The notes under the pieces: model-generated
Databases searched by the model: none
Told to the model about the DNA's origin: nothing
What the model saw: the letters and a program-made list of their open reading frames with translations, nothing else
Source of the DNA: an uncultured Bacilli bacterium
Lineage (GTDB): Bacteria > Bacillota_I > Bacilli_A > RF39 > UBA660
Assembly: GCA_947631655.1 (NCBI GenBank)
Contig: CANRME010000059.1
Coordinates: 1-7,742 of the forward strand
Length of the DNA: 7,742 bases
Reading direction: 5' to 3'
Shown here: positions 1 to 7,048 of the stretch, piece after piece
Position numbering within the stretch: position 1 is the first letter of the stretch
Layout: each line of letters starts with the position of its first letter
Made by a program: the position numbers and the translations under genes

Positions 1-1114
1 TTAAAAAGATATTTAAAATAAAATCAATTGGTAACACTAAACTAATTAGTGATAAGGGATAAATTACCATACTAATTAATGGTGTTAATAAAATATTTAT
101 TATTATACTTAAAAAATTTATTTCATAAAAATTACTTAAAGTTATTGGAACACTTCCTAAAAAACAAATTAAACTAATCATAAAAGTTTGGTATAACTTT
201 CTTTTACCTCCTAATTTTTTAGAAATGTAAACAATTGTAAATGTTGTGACAAAAGAATAAATAAACCCAATATCATAAATATAAAAAGGATTAATTATAA
301 CCATGATAACAAAAGTTAAAAATAGTAAATTAATAGAACTTATTTTTAATTTAAATTCTTTATTTATTGCAAGAAGAATAAAAAATATTAGCGCTCTCGT
401 TATCGAAGGCGTAAAATTAGCAAGAAAACTATAAAATAATAAAACTAAACTAATTATAAAATTTTTTACTTTACTATTTAATTTAAATACTGTTAATAAA
501 TAACCTAAAAAAACAGCAAAGAAAGATAAATGCATCCCCGATATGGCAAATAAATGACTCACCCCATTACTTTTAAAATTATCTAAAGTATTACTATCTA
601 AATAGGTTTTATTCCCTAATAAAAAAGTTTGTAAATAATCTTTATTCCTACTTTTATTAATTTTTTCATTAACATAATTTTTTATTTTATAAAAAATATT
701 ATTATTTGTTTTAATTTTTATCTTACTAGCATTTAATACATAATAAATTTGATGTTCATATAAATATTTTTGATAATTAAAAATATTAGGTATCGTATTC
801 TTTCGCGCCTTATTAAGACTTCCTTCTACCATTAAATAAGACCCATACTTTATATTCTTTAAATAATAATTCTTTTCTTCTTCACTAGCAAAATAATAAG
901 TTAATTTTAGTTTTTCTTTTTCCTTCACCGTCGCACTTAAAAGATTACCATCTATTTTATAATCTAGAACCATAACTTTAAAATTATTGGTTTTACGATC
1001 ATATTTACTATGGAATTTAAATAACTTCGTAATAAGTAAAACACTACATAAAGCAATTATAAATAAGATAAAGAAAAAGTATTTAGAGTGTAAGACGGTC
1101 TTTATTTTTTTCAA
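1..1114 (-). CDS. comEC: ComEC-family DNA uptake channel protein, N-terminal part (3' end beyond window)
   Basis: ComEC is the membrane channel that carries single-stranded DNA into the cytoplasm during natural transformation. The frame is open from inside comEA to the window edge, about 371 codons, with the rest of the gene missing. From the TTG at 1114, residues 12-29 form a first membrane segment. A DUF4131-type region follows at about 40-165, with the typical PNIFNYQKYL at 109-118. The Competence domain then begins with GVSHLFAISGMH at 184-195, TPSITRA at 235-241 and NPFYIYDIGF at 275-284, all hallmarks of the family. The start is uncertain. TTG at 1114 has GGAG nine bases upstream and yields a basic N-terminus before the membrane helix. 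An in-frame ATG at 1141 has only a poor ribosome site and would overlap comEA by 59 bases. The next in-frame ATG, at 973, would remove the first helix. No comEB gene lies between comEA and comEC. The C-terminal metallo-beta-lactamase-like domain, if present, lies outside the window. Confidence 0.93.
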   Translation of the reverse strand, partial: MKKIKTVLHSKYFFFILFIIALCSVLLITKLFKFHSKYDRKTNNFKVMVLDYKIDGNLLSATVKEKEKLKLTYYFASEEEKNYYLKNIKYGSYLMVEGSLNKARKNTIPNIFNYQKYLYEHQIYYVLNASKIKIKTNNNIFYKIKNYVNEKINKSRNKDYLQTFLLGNKTYLDSNTLDNFKSNGVSHLFAISGMHLSFFAVFLGYLLTVFKLNSKVKNFIISLVLLFYSFLANFTPSITRALIFFILLAINKEFKLKISSINLLFLTFVIMVIINPFYIYDIGFIYSFVTTFTIVYISKKLGGKRKLYQTFMISLICFLGSVPITLSNFYEINFLSIIINILLTPLISMVIYPLSLISLVLPIDFILNIFL

Positions 1115-1706
1115 AAGTAGATACTCCAATTCCTTTAACATTTGTTATTTCTTCAATACTCGTAAAGGGAGTTGCATTACGATACTCAATAATACTTTTA
1201 GCTTTAGCTTCGCCTATTCCTGTTAAAGTCATAAGTTCTTCTAAAGTTCCCCTATTTAAAGATACTTTACCATTACTAGTATTCTCATTTTTACTTGTAA
1301 TACTTCCTACACCTACTTTACTTTCACTTGATTGCTTATTATCATTTTTAGCACTTATAATGATTACCATTTCACTAACTAATTTTTGGCTTAAATTAAT
1401 GTCCATTGTATCTGCATCTTCTTTTAACCCACCAGCTAATTTTATAGCATCATCGATAATCATTCCCTCTTCTACTTCATAAACTCCTGGGTTTACTACT
1501 TCCCCCTTAATATCGATTTTAAATTTTTCTTTCATTTCTTCCATATCTTCATCTTTAATCATTGTTTCTTCTTGGGGTATACTTATGTCTTCGATAACTT
1601 CCTCTTCTTTAGTATTATTTAATAAACAAAATAAACTAATAACCCCTATTAAACTTATTACTAAATATAATTTATATTTTAATAACCATTCTTTAACATT
1701 TTCCAT
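1083..1706 (-). CDS. comEA: ComEA-like competence DNA-binding protein (SLBB + helix-hairpin-helix)
   Basis: ComEA is the membrane-anchored receptor that binds double-stranded DNA outside the cytoplasmic membrane and passes it to ComEC. The 207-residue protein has one N-terminal membrane anchor (about 11-29) and an acidic linker (about 33-60). An SLBB-type domain follows (about 63-118, with KGEVVNPGVYEV), then a Ser/Asn-rich linker (119-146) and a C-terminal double helix-hairpin-helix DNA-binding domain (147-207). The hairpin motifs are LTGIGEAKAKSII at 161-173 and VKGIGVSTFEK at 190-200. This domain order and length match Gram-positive ComEA. The ATG at 1706 has a strong AAGGAGG seven bases upstream, and that site overlaps the TAA of the nuclease gene. 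The gene is therefore probably translated from a shared transcript with the nuclease upstream and comEC downstream. No separate promoter is visible. Confidence 0.94.
   Translation of the reverse strand: MENVKEWLLKYKLYLVISLIGVISLFCLLNNTKEEEVIEDISIPQEETMIKDEDMEEMKEKFKIDIKGEVVNPGVYEVEEGMIIDDAIKLAGGLKEDADTMDINLSQKLVSEMVIIISAKNDNKQSSESKVGVGSITSKNENTSNGKVSLNRGTLEELMTLTGIGEAKAKSIIEYRNATPFTSIEEITNVKGIGVSTFEKNKDRLTL
1124..1127 (-). promoter_or_regulatory. Ribosome binding site for the proposed TTG start of comEC
   Basis: GGAG on the minus strand lies nine bases before TTG at 1114, inside the 3' end of comEA. It is the only good Shine-Dalgarno match near a possible start in the comEC frame. The upstream ATG at 1141 is preceded only by an A-rich GAAGAAATAACAA stretch. 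This favours TTG, but start-codon choice is an inference. Confidence 0.5.
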
Positions 1707-1719
1707 TCCAATTCCTCCT

Positions 1720-2715
1720 TTAGTACTTTGCTAATTCTTTTGCTAATTCTTCCTTACTTGGTAAATGAAGTAAATATTTTGATAAATAAATTTCGCTATT
1801 TTTAGGTAGAGCAAATTCTACTATTGTTTTATCTTTTTCTTTAGAAAGTATTATACCTATTGTGTTATTCTCGTCTTCATCTTTCATATGTTTATCATAA
1901 TAATTTATATAGGAATTTATCTGTCCTACATCTTTATGCGTGATACTTCCTCTTTTAAGTTCTATGATAATAAAACATCTTAATACACGATTATAAAATA
2001 CTAAGTCCGTATAATATATTTCCTTATTTATTCTTATTGGTACTTCACTACCTACATAAGTAAAGCCTTTTCCTAATTCTAATAAAAATTCTTTTAAATG
2101 ATTTATTATTTCTTTTTCTAAATCTTTTTCCTTATAATTTTTATCTAAATTAAGAAATTCTAAAACATAAGGATCTTTAATTAAATCTTTACTAGTATTT
2201 ATAACATTACCTTGTACTGCTAATTTATTATCCTCATTAGATACTAATAACCTTTCGTACAAATGCGATTTAATCATTCTTCTTAAATCTCTTACTTCCC
2301 ATTTTGAATTAATACATTCTTGTGCATAGAAATTTCTTATATCTTCTTCCTTTATTTTTAACAGTTCTAAATAATGACTCCAAGTCAATTGGGCAGACAA
2401 TGTTTGCCCAATTGGATAGCATATATAAAATTTACGAACATATTTTAAAGTGCGTAATGAATAACCTTTTCCATAGTTTTTCATTAATCTTATAGAAAGA
2501 TTTTCAAGTATATGTTCTCCATATTTTGCTCTAACTTTACCTTCTTGAAAATTAATTACAATATTTTTCCCAATATTCCAATAAAGCATTACTTTCTCAA
2601 TATTAACAAAAGATACAATTCTTTTCCTACTATTTTCGATTAACGTTTTAATCTCGTTATACATCTTTTCTTCTAAATCTTTTTCGTTTAAATTTTCTAC
2701 TTTTAACTTCTCCAT
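1720..2715 (-). CDS. DUF1016/YhcG-family PDDEXK nuclease
   Basis: The protein matches the two-part DUF1016 architecture. The N-terminal helical domain (about 20-165) has the family pattern LYWNIGKNI, YGKGYSLRTLKYVRKFY, LTWSHYLELL and NSKWEVRDLRRMI. The C-terminal YhcG-type PDDEXK nuclease domain (about 185-325) has likely catalytic residues D240 in YTDLVFY, E255 and K257 in IELKRG, and Q268 in GQINSYINYY. Numbering here is from a GTG at 2724. The ATG at 2715 is the better start because AGAGG lies nine bases before it but directly abuts the GTG, giving 331 residues. Family members are common in restriction-modification and mobile-island settings, and the target of this one is unknown. The gene sits after the tad terminator and 13 bases before comEA, so it probably shares a transcript with the competence genes. 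It looks intact. Whether it acts on incoming DNA or is a chance insertion cannot be decided here. Confidence 0.93.
   Translation of the reverse strand: MEKLKVENLNEKDLEEKMYNEIKTLIENSRKRIVSFVNIEKVMLYWNIGKNIVINFQEGKVRAKYGEHILENLSIRLMKNYGKGYSLRTLKYVRKFYICYPIGQTLSAQLTWSHYLELLKIKEEDIRNFYAQECINSKWEVRDLRRMIKSHLYERLLVSNEDNKLAVQGNVINTSKDLIKDPYVLEFLNLDKNYKEKDLEKEIINHLKEFLLELGKGFTYVGSEVPIRINKEIYYTDLVFYNRVLRCFIIIELKRGSITHKDVGQINSYINYYDKHMKDEDENNTIGIILSKEKDKTIVEFALPKNSEIYLSKYLLHLPSKEELAKELAKY
2386..2414. repeat. Perfect 10-bp inverted repeat inside the nuclease gene
   Basis: The arms CAATTGGGCA (2386-2395) and TGCCCAATTG (2405-2414) are exact reverse complements around a nine-base spacer. Part of the spacer (ACA-A-TGT) can also pair. 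The repeat encodes the residues around PIGQTLSAQL in the DUF1016 N-terminal domain, just before the conserved TWSHY. There is no U-tract after it, so it is not an intrinsic terminator. It would form a stable hairpin in the mRNA, or it may reflect codon coincidence. Confidence 0.8.
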
Positions 2716-2782
2716 AATTTTCACCCTCTATAATATATATTTGCAATTTACACCCCCATTTCCTTTTTTTTCAGTGAATTTT

Positions 2783-2802
2783 TTTTAAAAAATTTTTTAA
2801 AA
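2783..2802. repeat. 20-bp A/T palindrome in an A-tract-rich intergenic region
   Basis: The 106-115 bp gap between tadC and the nuclease gene holds a self-complementary stretch, TTTT-A6-T6-AAAA. It is flanked by two runs of eight T around CAGTGAA (2764-2786). The region is expected to be bent or easily melted. It should contain the promoter for the nuclease-comEA-comEC group, but I find no convincing -35/-10 pair. The -10-like TATATT/TATTAT near 2730-2740 lies too close to the ribosome site and lacks a -35 partner. The function is unknown. Confidence 0.45.
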
Positions 2803-2805
2803 CAT

Positions 2806-2832
2806 AAAAAAATTCCCAAATCTATGGGAATT
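2806..2832 (-). terminator. Intrinsic terminator of the tad operon
   Basis: On the minus strand an eight-base-pair stem (AATTCCCA with TGGGAATT, arms 2825-2832 and 2811-2818) closes a six-base loop. A run of seven U (2812-2806) follows, two of them within the stem. The hairpin begins in the stop codon of tadC, a compact arrangement that would end transcription of the pilus genes before the nuclease-competence group. Confidence 0.87.
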
Positions 2833-3532
2833 ATTGTAAAAATAACTGAATCACAATTGGGGACAAAATTATAAGCATCATTAAAGGTACAAAAAATATT
2901 ACCGAAACAACACTTATCTTAATTGGCATTTTCGCAATTGATGCTTTAACATCCAATAATTTCTTTTCTCTTAAATAATCTACTTGGTTATATAAACTTT
3001 CCACAATATTATTACCAAATATACAAGATTCAGTAATATTTAAAATAACGTTATTTACGTGTTCACTAGGAATCCTTTGTTTCATATCTTTTAACGCTTC
3101 TACTAAACTTTTACCAAGGCCTACTTCACTTAATGTTTTCTTAAATTCGTCTCCAAGCTCTCCCCTAACATTACTTGCGGTCATATCTAAAGCGCCTTTT
3201 AAGTTCCTTCCACTTTCAATCGTAAGCGCTAATACTTCAAAAAAGAATAGTGCTTCATCCTCTAATTTTTCTTTTCTTTTTTTAATTTTACTATCTAAGC
3301 AAATATACTCCATACCATAATGAAACAATATGGTAATAATCGGTGCTAAAATATAACCATATTCACTAACTACTAATATTAAACCAAAAATAATTAAACC
3401 TAATACTAATCTTATATTTAAAAAATCAATAGCATTATAATTAGAATTTACTCCTAAAAGTTTTATCTTCTTATTAATTTTATTAATGGTTTCAGTTTTA
3501 TAAATTTTTCTTACCAAACTATTTCTTTTCAT
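2831..3532 (-). CDS. tadC: TadC-like pilus platform protein (T2SSF domain)
   Basis: This is an inner-membrane platform protein of the Tad pilus, predicted to work with TadB as the base that the TadA motor drives to assemble pilin. The 233-residue protein has two membrane segments at about 40-76, a cytoplasmic T2SSF helical domain at about 94-200 (EALFFFEVLALTIESGRNL, then a second half with CIFGNNIVESLYNQ), and a terminal membrane helix at 204-231. It is somewhat short for TadC but complete. The ATG at 3532 lies one base after the tadB TAA, with GGTGG about eight bases before it inside tadB, which suggests translational coupling. It is the last gene of the operon and is followed at once by the terminator. 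The T2SSF fold is clear. The assignment as TadC rather than a second TadB rests on gene order and the C-terminal half. Confidence 0.91.
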   Translation of the reverse strand: MKRNSLVRKIYKTETINKINKKIKLLGVNSNYNAIDFLNIRLVLGLIIFGLILVVSEYGYILAPIITILFHYGMEYICLDSKIKKRKEKLEDEALFFFEVLALTIESGRNLKGALDMTASNVRGELGDEFKKTLSEVGLGKSLVEALKDMKQRIPSEHVNNVILNITESCIFGNNIVESLYNQVDYLREKKLLDVKASIAKMPIKISVVSVIFFVPLMMLIILSPIVIQLFLQ

Positions 3533-3533
3533 C

Positions 3534-4547
3534 TTAAATATCCACCTTCAATATTTTCTTAATTACCAAAACATAAATCATGAATATTATTAAAATGATA
3601 AATAATACTATTAATCCTACTGGTGTTGTAATAAGGGGTAAAAAGTAAGTTGGATTTAAAAAACTTATTAAAGCGACAAAAGCAAAAGGTAAAATTGTAA
3701 GTACCCGATAAACAAAAACTGAAGAAGCCGTCATACTTTCTAACTCATCACGTAATTTTTTCTTATCATAGAATGTCTTTTCAATTGATGAGAAAACTTT
3801 CACGATATTTCCTCCGGTTTTATTAAGTAAAGTTAGGGAACTTGCTATATACTTAGCATCCTCTAGTTTTATCCGTTCATAAAACCGGTTAAATACAACT
3901 TCTAAACTTAAGCCATAAGTCATATCCATATAAATTTTGGAAAATTCATCTCTAATCGGCCCATCTAACTCTCTTTTTACAATTTCAATTGCTTGCATAA
4001 TATTTCTTCCGGATTTAAAACTATTATTCATAATAATAATCGCTTTAAGTAAGTCTTCTCCTACTTGTTTCCGTTTCTTTAAATATTCTAAATGCAATAC
4101 TAAATCTGGTAAGAAAAAACCCACTAAGAAAACCAAGACAAAGAATAAAAATCCCACTTCAATATATTGAAACATTACCGTTAAGACACTTAACGCTACT
4201 AAACTAATGCTTATTAAGAATTTCATGGCGACATAATCTATACCACTTTTGAAATCCCTTTGTTCATAAGTAATATATTTTTCATAATGTTTGGCATAAT
4301 TAGACAAAACTTTGCTTTTCTTAAAAAAATTACCTAGTTTATGAATTAACTTCCAAATAAAATTTTCTAATTTTTCAAAATAACTAGATTCATAAGAAGA
4401 TACTGAATAAATAGCAAATTTACCTAATCTTTTTTCTCTTTTTATGGCTTTTTGCGATTTTAAAAGATAGATAATTATTCCTAGTAATACTAAGATACTT
4501 ATCACTTGCACCACAAAAATATCTAGTATAAATCCACCATTATTCAT
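3534..4547 (-). CDS. tadB: TadB-like pilus platform protein (T2SSF domain)
   Basis: This is the partner of TadC in the Tad pilus membrane platform. Numbered from a GTG at 4556, the protein has an N-terminal membrane helix (about 10-32) and a basic cytoplasmic stretch. A membrane hairpin follows at about 111-150, then a T2SSF domain at about 165-280 (MNNSFKSGRNIMQAIEIV and LLNKTGGNIVKVFSSI are typical), and a C-terminal membrane pair at about 283-333. The ATG at 4547 is the more likely start: AGAGG lies nine bases before it but runs straight into the GTG at 4556, so the protein is probably 337 residues. The gene follows tadA by 18 bases counting from that ATG, and its stop is one base from tadC. 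The order tadA-tadB-tadC is the standard core of Tad loci. It is intact. Confidence 0.92.
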   Translation of the reverse strand: MNNGGFILDIFVVQVISILVLLGIIIYLLKSQKAIKREKRLGKFAIYSVSSYESSYFEKLENFIWKLIHKLGNFFKKSKVLSNYAKHYEKYITYEQRDFKSGIDYVAMKFLISISLVALSVLTVMFQYIEVGFLFFVLVFLVGFFLPDLVLHLEYLKKRKQVGEDLLKAIIIMNNSFKSGRNIMQAIEIVKRELDGPIRDEFSKIYMDMTYGLSLEVVFNRFYERIKLEDAKYIASSLTLLNKTGGNIVKVFSSIEKTFYDKKKLRDELESMTASSVFVYRVLTILPFAFVALISFLNPTYFLPLITTPVGLIVLFIILIIFMIYVLVIKKILKVDI

Positions 4548-4565
4548 ATTATTCACCTCTTTTTT

Positions 4566-5903
4566 TTACTTTTTAAACCCCTCAAACATATCATCTACTT
4601 CATGAATTCCTCTTGATTTTAATTTTTTCATAACTTCCGGAACTCTTTTATATAACACATATTCGCCATCTACTTCTCCTGATTCCGTTAAACCTTTTTG
4701 GTTAAAAGCAAATATTTCCTTTAATTCTAATTCGTCATTAGAAAGTCCCACTAGTTCACAAATACTCGTAACTTTTCTTTTACCATCACTCATTCTATCG
4801 ATATTAATTACTAAATCAATAGCATTGTTAATATATTCTCTTACCGCTCTAATTGGAATATCTAAATTACTCATTAAAACCATAGTTTCTAATCTATTTA
4901 AGGCATCAATTGGTCCATTAGCATGTAGTGTTGTTAAAGACCCATCATGACCCGTATTCATCGCTTGTAACATATCAAATGCTTCTTTTCCCCGAACCTC
5001 ACCAACAATTATTCTATCAGGTCTCATCCGAAGCGAATTTCTTACTAAATCTCTTATCGTAATTTCACCCTCACTATCATAATTAGTTGTTCTCGTTTCT
5101 AACGAAATAACATGTTGTTGATTAAGTTTTAATTCTGCAGCATCTTCAATGGTGATAATTCTTTCGTGGTCACTAATAAAGCCACTTAAAATATTTAAAA
5201 GCGTTGTTTTACCACTACCAGTACCACCACAAACAATTATATTAAGTTTCCCCTTCACACAAGCATCCATAAATCTCGCCATATAAGGAGTAACACTCCC
5301 AATTCGAATTAAGTCATCTATTGATGTCATGGTATCTTTAAACTTTCTTATGGTCATGACTGGTCCTTTGGTACTTAAAGGAGGTATTACGGCATTAATC
5401 CGACTTCCATCTTTTAATCTTGAATCAACCATTGGACTTGATGCATCAATCGTTCTGCCCATCGGCTCAATAAGCCTTTGAATCGTTCTTATAATATGTT
5501 CATCATTAATAAATGATACACTATCATCTTTAATTAACTGCCCATCTATTTCAATGTAAATATCATCTGGCCCATTAACCATAATCTCCGTAATATTTTT
5601 ATCTTCTAATAATTCTGTTAAAGGTCCATACCCATTTATTTCATTATCAATTAAATTATATAAGTGGCTTCTTTCTAAATTACTTAAATCATACCCCTCA
5701 ATCGTGCTATCTATCTCATCATTAATAAATTGATTCAATAACTTATCTTCTGGTATTTCTTTATCAATTAAATTTTCTACAATCTTAGTTCGTAAATCAT
5801 CTAATAACTTTTTATCTTTAAATACCTCATAATCGGTAATTACTTTACTATCTAATGGTTTACTTTTGATATCAAACTCTTCTACTAAAGAATGCTTTTT
5901 CAT
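4566..5903 (-). CDS. tadA: TadA/CpaF-family secretion motor ATPase
   Basis: This hexameric type II/IV secretion ATPase powers Tad pilus assembly, and in some systems retraction, from the cytoplasm. The 445-residue protein has an N-terminal helical part (1-95) and the CpaF N-domain (about 95-215, with EIMVNGPDDIYIEIDGQ). The RecA-like motor domain follows, with Walker A GGTGSGKT at 226-233, Asp box IEDAAEL at 252-258, Walker B region DRIIVGEVRG at 296-305 including E302, and His box GHDGSLTTLHAN at 318-329. All catalytic motifs are intact. Family membership is secure, and the pilin and TadB/TadC neighbours separate it from VirB11 or type II ATPases. Its ATG overlaps the TGA of tadZ as ATGA, with AAAGGAGG upstream inside tadZ, so the two are translationally coupled. 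Confidence 0.97.
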   Translation of the reverse strand: MKKHSLVEEFDIKSKPLDSKVITDYEVFKDKKLLDDLRTKIVENLIDKEIPEDKLLNQFINDEIDSTIEGYDLSNLERSHLYNLIDNEINGYGPLTELLEDKNITEIMVNGPDDIYIEIDGQLIKDDSVSFINDEHIIRTIQRLIEPMGRTIDASSPMVDSRLKDGSRINAVIPPLSTKGPVMTIRKFKDTMTSIDDLIRIGSVTPYMARFMDACVKGKLNIIVCGGTGSGKTTLLNILSGFISDHERIITIEDAAELKLNQQHVISLETRTTNYDSEGEITIRDLVRNSLRMRPDRIIVGEVRGKEAFDMLQAMNTGHDGSLTTLHANGPIDALNRLETMVLMSNLDIPIRAVREYINNAIDLVINIDRMSDGKRKVTSICELVGLSNDELELKEIFAFNQKGLTESGEVDGEYVLYKRVPEVMKKLKSRGIHEVDDMFEGFKK

Positions 5904-6670
5904 TTATCTTCCCCTCCTTTACTAAGTTCTACTGCTATATCATAAAGAGTGGAAATATCACTACCATATATTCTTGAAGCTCTCTTATCTAATGTAATAA
6001 TTTTTCCTTCCATAATATATTTATCTATATCTTTAATAAAGAACTTCTTACTTAAACTATAATCAATATTGGTTTTTAAAATATTTTTAATATCAAACAA
6101 ACTAAAATATTCTTTAAAAGGATCTCTACTATTATTTAATACTACTTTATAATTATTTAAATTTAAATCTTTAAATATACTTATAATACTTTTCATATTC
6201 TTTAAATCTAATGGATCATTACTTACTAAAAATAACACTTTATCTACTTTATCTAACATAAATAAATTAATATCATTTAACATATGATTAGTATCTATTA
6301 AAACAATATCGTATAAAAATAATGCTCTTTCTATTAAAAGTTCAATATATTTAGCATCTATCTTACCAGCTTGTCTAGGGTCTTTTGGGCTAGGTAAAAC
6401 ACTAATATAATCATCATATTTGTATATATAATCCGTAAAATTATGATACCTATTATTCATAATATCATCAATACAATTATAAATATTTTTATCAAAATCT
6501 AGATTAAGAGCAGTAGCAATTCCTCCGCCATATAAATCTAAATCGATTATTAAAGTTTTCTTTTGTAATAACTCATAAGTACCAGCGAGATTCAAAGTCA
6601 TAATAGTTTTACCTACTCCCCCTTTACCTCCAAATACTGCAATACCTATACCTTTTTTACTACTAGCCAT
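5900..6670 (-). CDS. tadZ: TadZ/CpaE-like MinD/ParA-type ATPase
   Basis: This is a SIMIBI-class ATPase related to MinD and ParA. In Tad loci such proteins place the pilus machine at the pole or at assembly sites. The 256-residue protein opens directly with the deviant Walker A KGGVGKT (16-22, signature lysine K16). LIIDLDLYGGG (40-50) and the Walker B strand IVLIDT (122-127) follow. Canonical CpaE/TadZ proteins carry an atypical receiver domain before the ATPase; here that domain is absent and the ATPase starts at the N-terminus. The ATG at 6670 has GAGGG just upstream, overlapping the TAG of the preceding pilin gene. It ends in TGA, which supports the standard code. A general ParA-like protein is the alternative, but its position between the minor pilins and tadA makes the Tad role likely. 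Confidence 0.9.
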   Translation of the reverse strand: MASSKKGIGIAVFGGKGGVGKTIMTLNLAGTYELLQKKTLIIDLDLYGGGIATALNLDFDKNIYNCIDDIMNNRYHNFTDYIYKYDDYISVLPSPKDPRQAGKIDAKYIELLIERALFLYDIVLIDTNHMLNDINLFMLDKVDKVLFLVSNDPLDLKNMKSIISIFKDLNLNNYKVVLNNSRDPFKEYFSLFDIKNILKTNIDYSLSKKFFIKDIDKYIMEGKIITLDKRASRIYGSDISTLYDIAVELSKGGEDK

Positions 6671-6679
6671 ATTATCCCT

Positions 6680-7048
6680 CTATTCTACTTTAAACTTTAT
6701 TTTATCATTCTCTTTATACCCTGTTACTTTTGCGCTTATTTCATATTCTTTAATACCCACTACATTACCAAAAATACTATCTATTTTACTTTTAACTTCT
6801 ATACTTAAATTATCATTTCTACTAACTTTATAATCTGTATATTTAATTTCATTATCTTTTAAATATTCTTCTACTTTACTATCACTTATTTCTTCATCAT
6901 AATACTTATCTATTATTACTTTACAAGTACTTATTAACTTACTTCTTCCAATATACATAAGTCCGGTATCTACTAAATAAGATACTCCCAAAATAATTAC
7001 TGGTAAAATAATAATAAATATTACTAACGTCTGTCCCTTATTATTCAT
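6680..7048 (-). CDS. TadE/TadF-like minor pilin lacking Glu at +5
   Basis: This small membrane-anchored protein, probably a minor pseudopilin of the Tad pilus, has 122 residues. A class III-like leader MNNKG precedes QTLVIFIIILP, giving a hydrophobic helix at about 8-30 and then a polar extracytoplasmic domain. The end, GNVVGIKEYEISAKVTGYK, resembles the TadE/TadG-type C-terminus. If cleavage follows G5, the residue at +5 is Ile10 instead of the Glu found in the two neighbouring pilins. It overlaps the upstream tadE by eight bases, and its ribosome site (AAAGTGAT) is weak, so it may depend on coupled translation. By position it would be TadF. Sequence alone cannot separate TadE from TadF here. 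Confidence 0.78.
   Translation of the reverse strand: MNNKGQTLVIFIIILPVIILGVSYLVDTGLMYIGRSKLISTCKVIIDKYYDEEISDSKVEEYLKDNEIKYTDYKVSRNDNLSIEVKSKIDSIFGNVVGIKEYEISAKVTGYKENDKIKFKVE

Noticed and set aside
987..1226. Plus-strand open frame of 79 codons
   Set aside because: It lies antisense to comEC and comEA, has no ribosome site or recognisable domain, and its composition is that of a shadow frame.
1720..2715. Type I restriction or toxin-antitoxin locus around the DUF1016 gene
   Set aside because: No methyltransferase, specificity subunit, toxin or antitoxin gene lies next to it; it stands alone between tadC and comEA.
2725..2745. Promoter with -10 TATATT or TATTAT just before the nuclease gene
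   Set aside because: No -35 lies at suitable spacing, and a start there would put the ribosome site at the very 5' end of the transcript.
2783..2802. ComK-type box (AAAA-N5-TTTT) upstream of the nuclease-comEA-comEC group
   Set aside because: Only a near match is present, and such matches are expected by chance in a pure A/T stretch.
3937..4170. Plus-strand open frame of 77 codons
   Set aside because: It is fully antisense to the conserved part of tadB and has no supporting signal.
5900..5903. Use of a UGA-as-tryptophan code, as in some AT-rich Mollicutes
   Set aside because: tadZ ends in TGA at a sensible family length overlapping a well-placed tadA ATG, and tryptophan is encoded by TGG in comEA, tadB and the nuclease.
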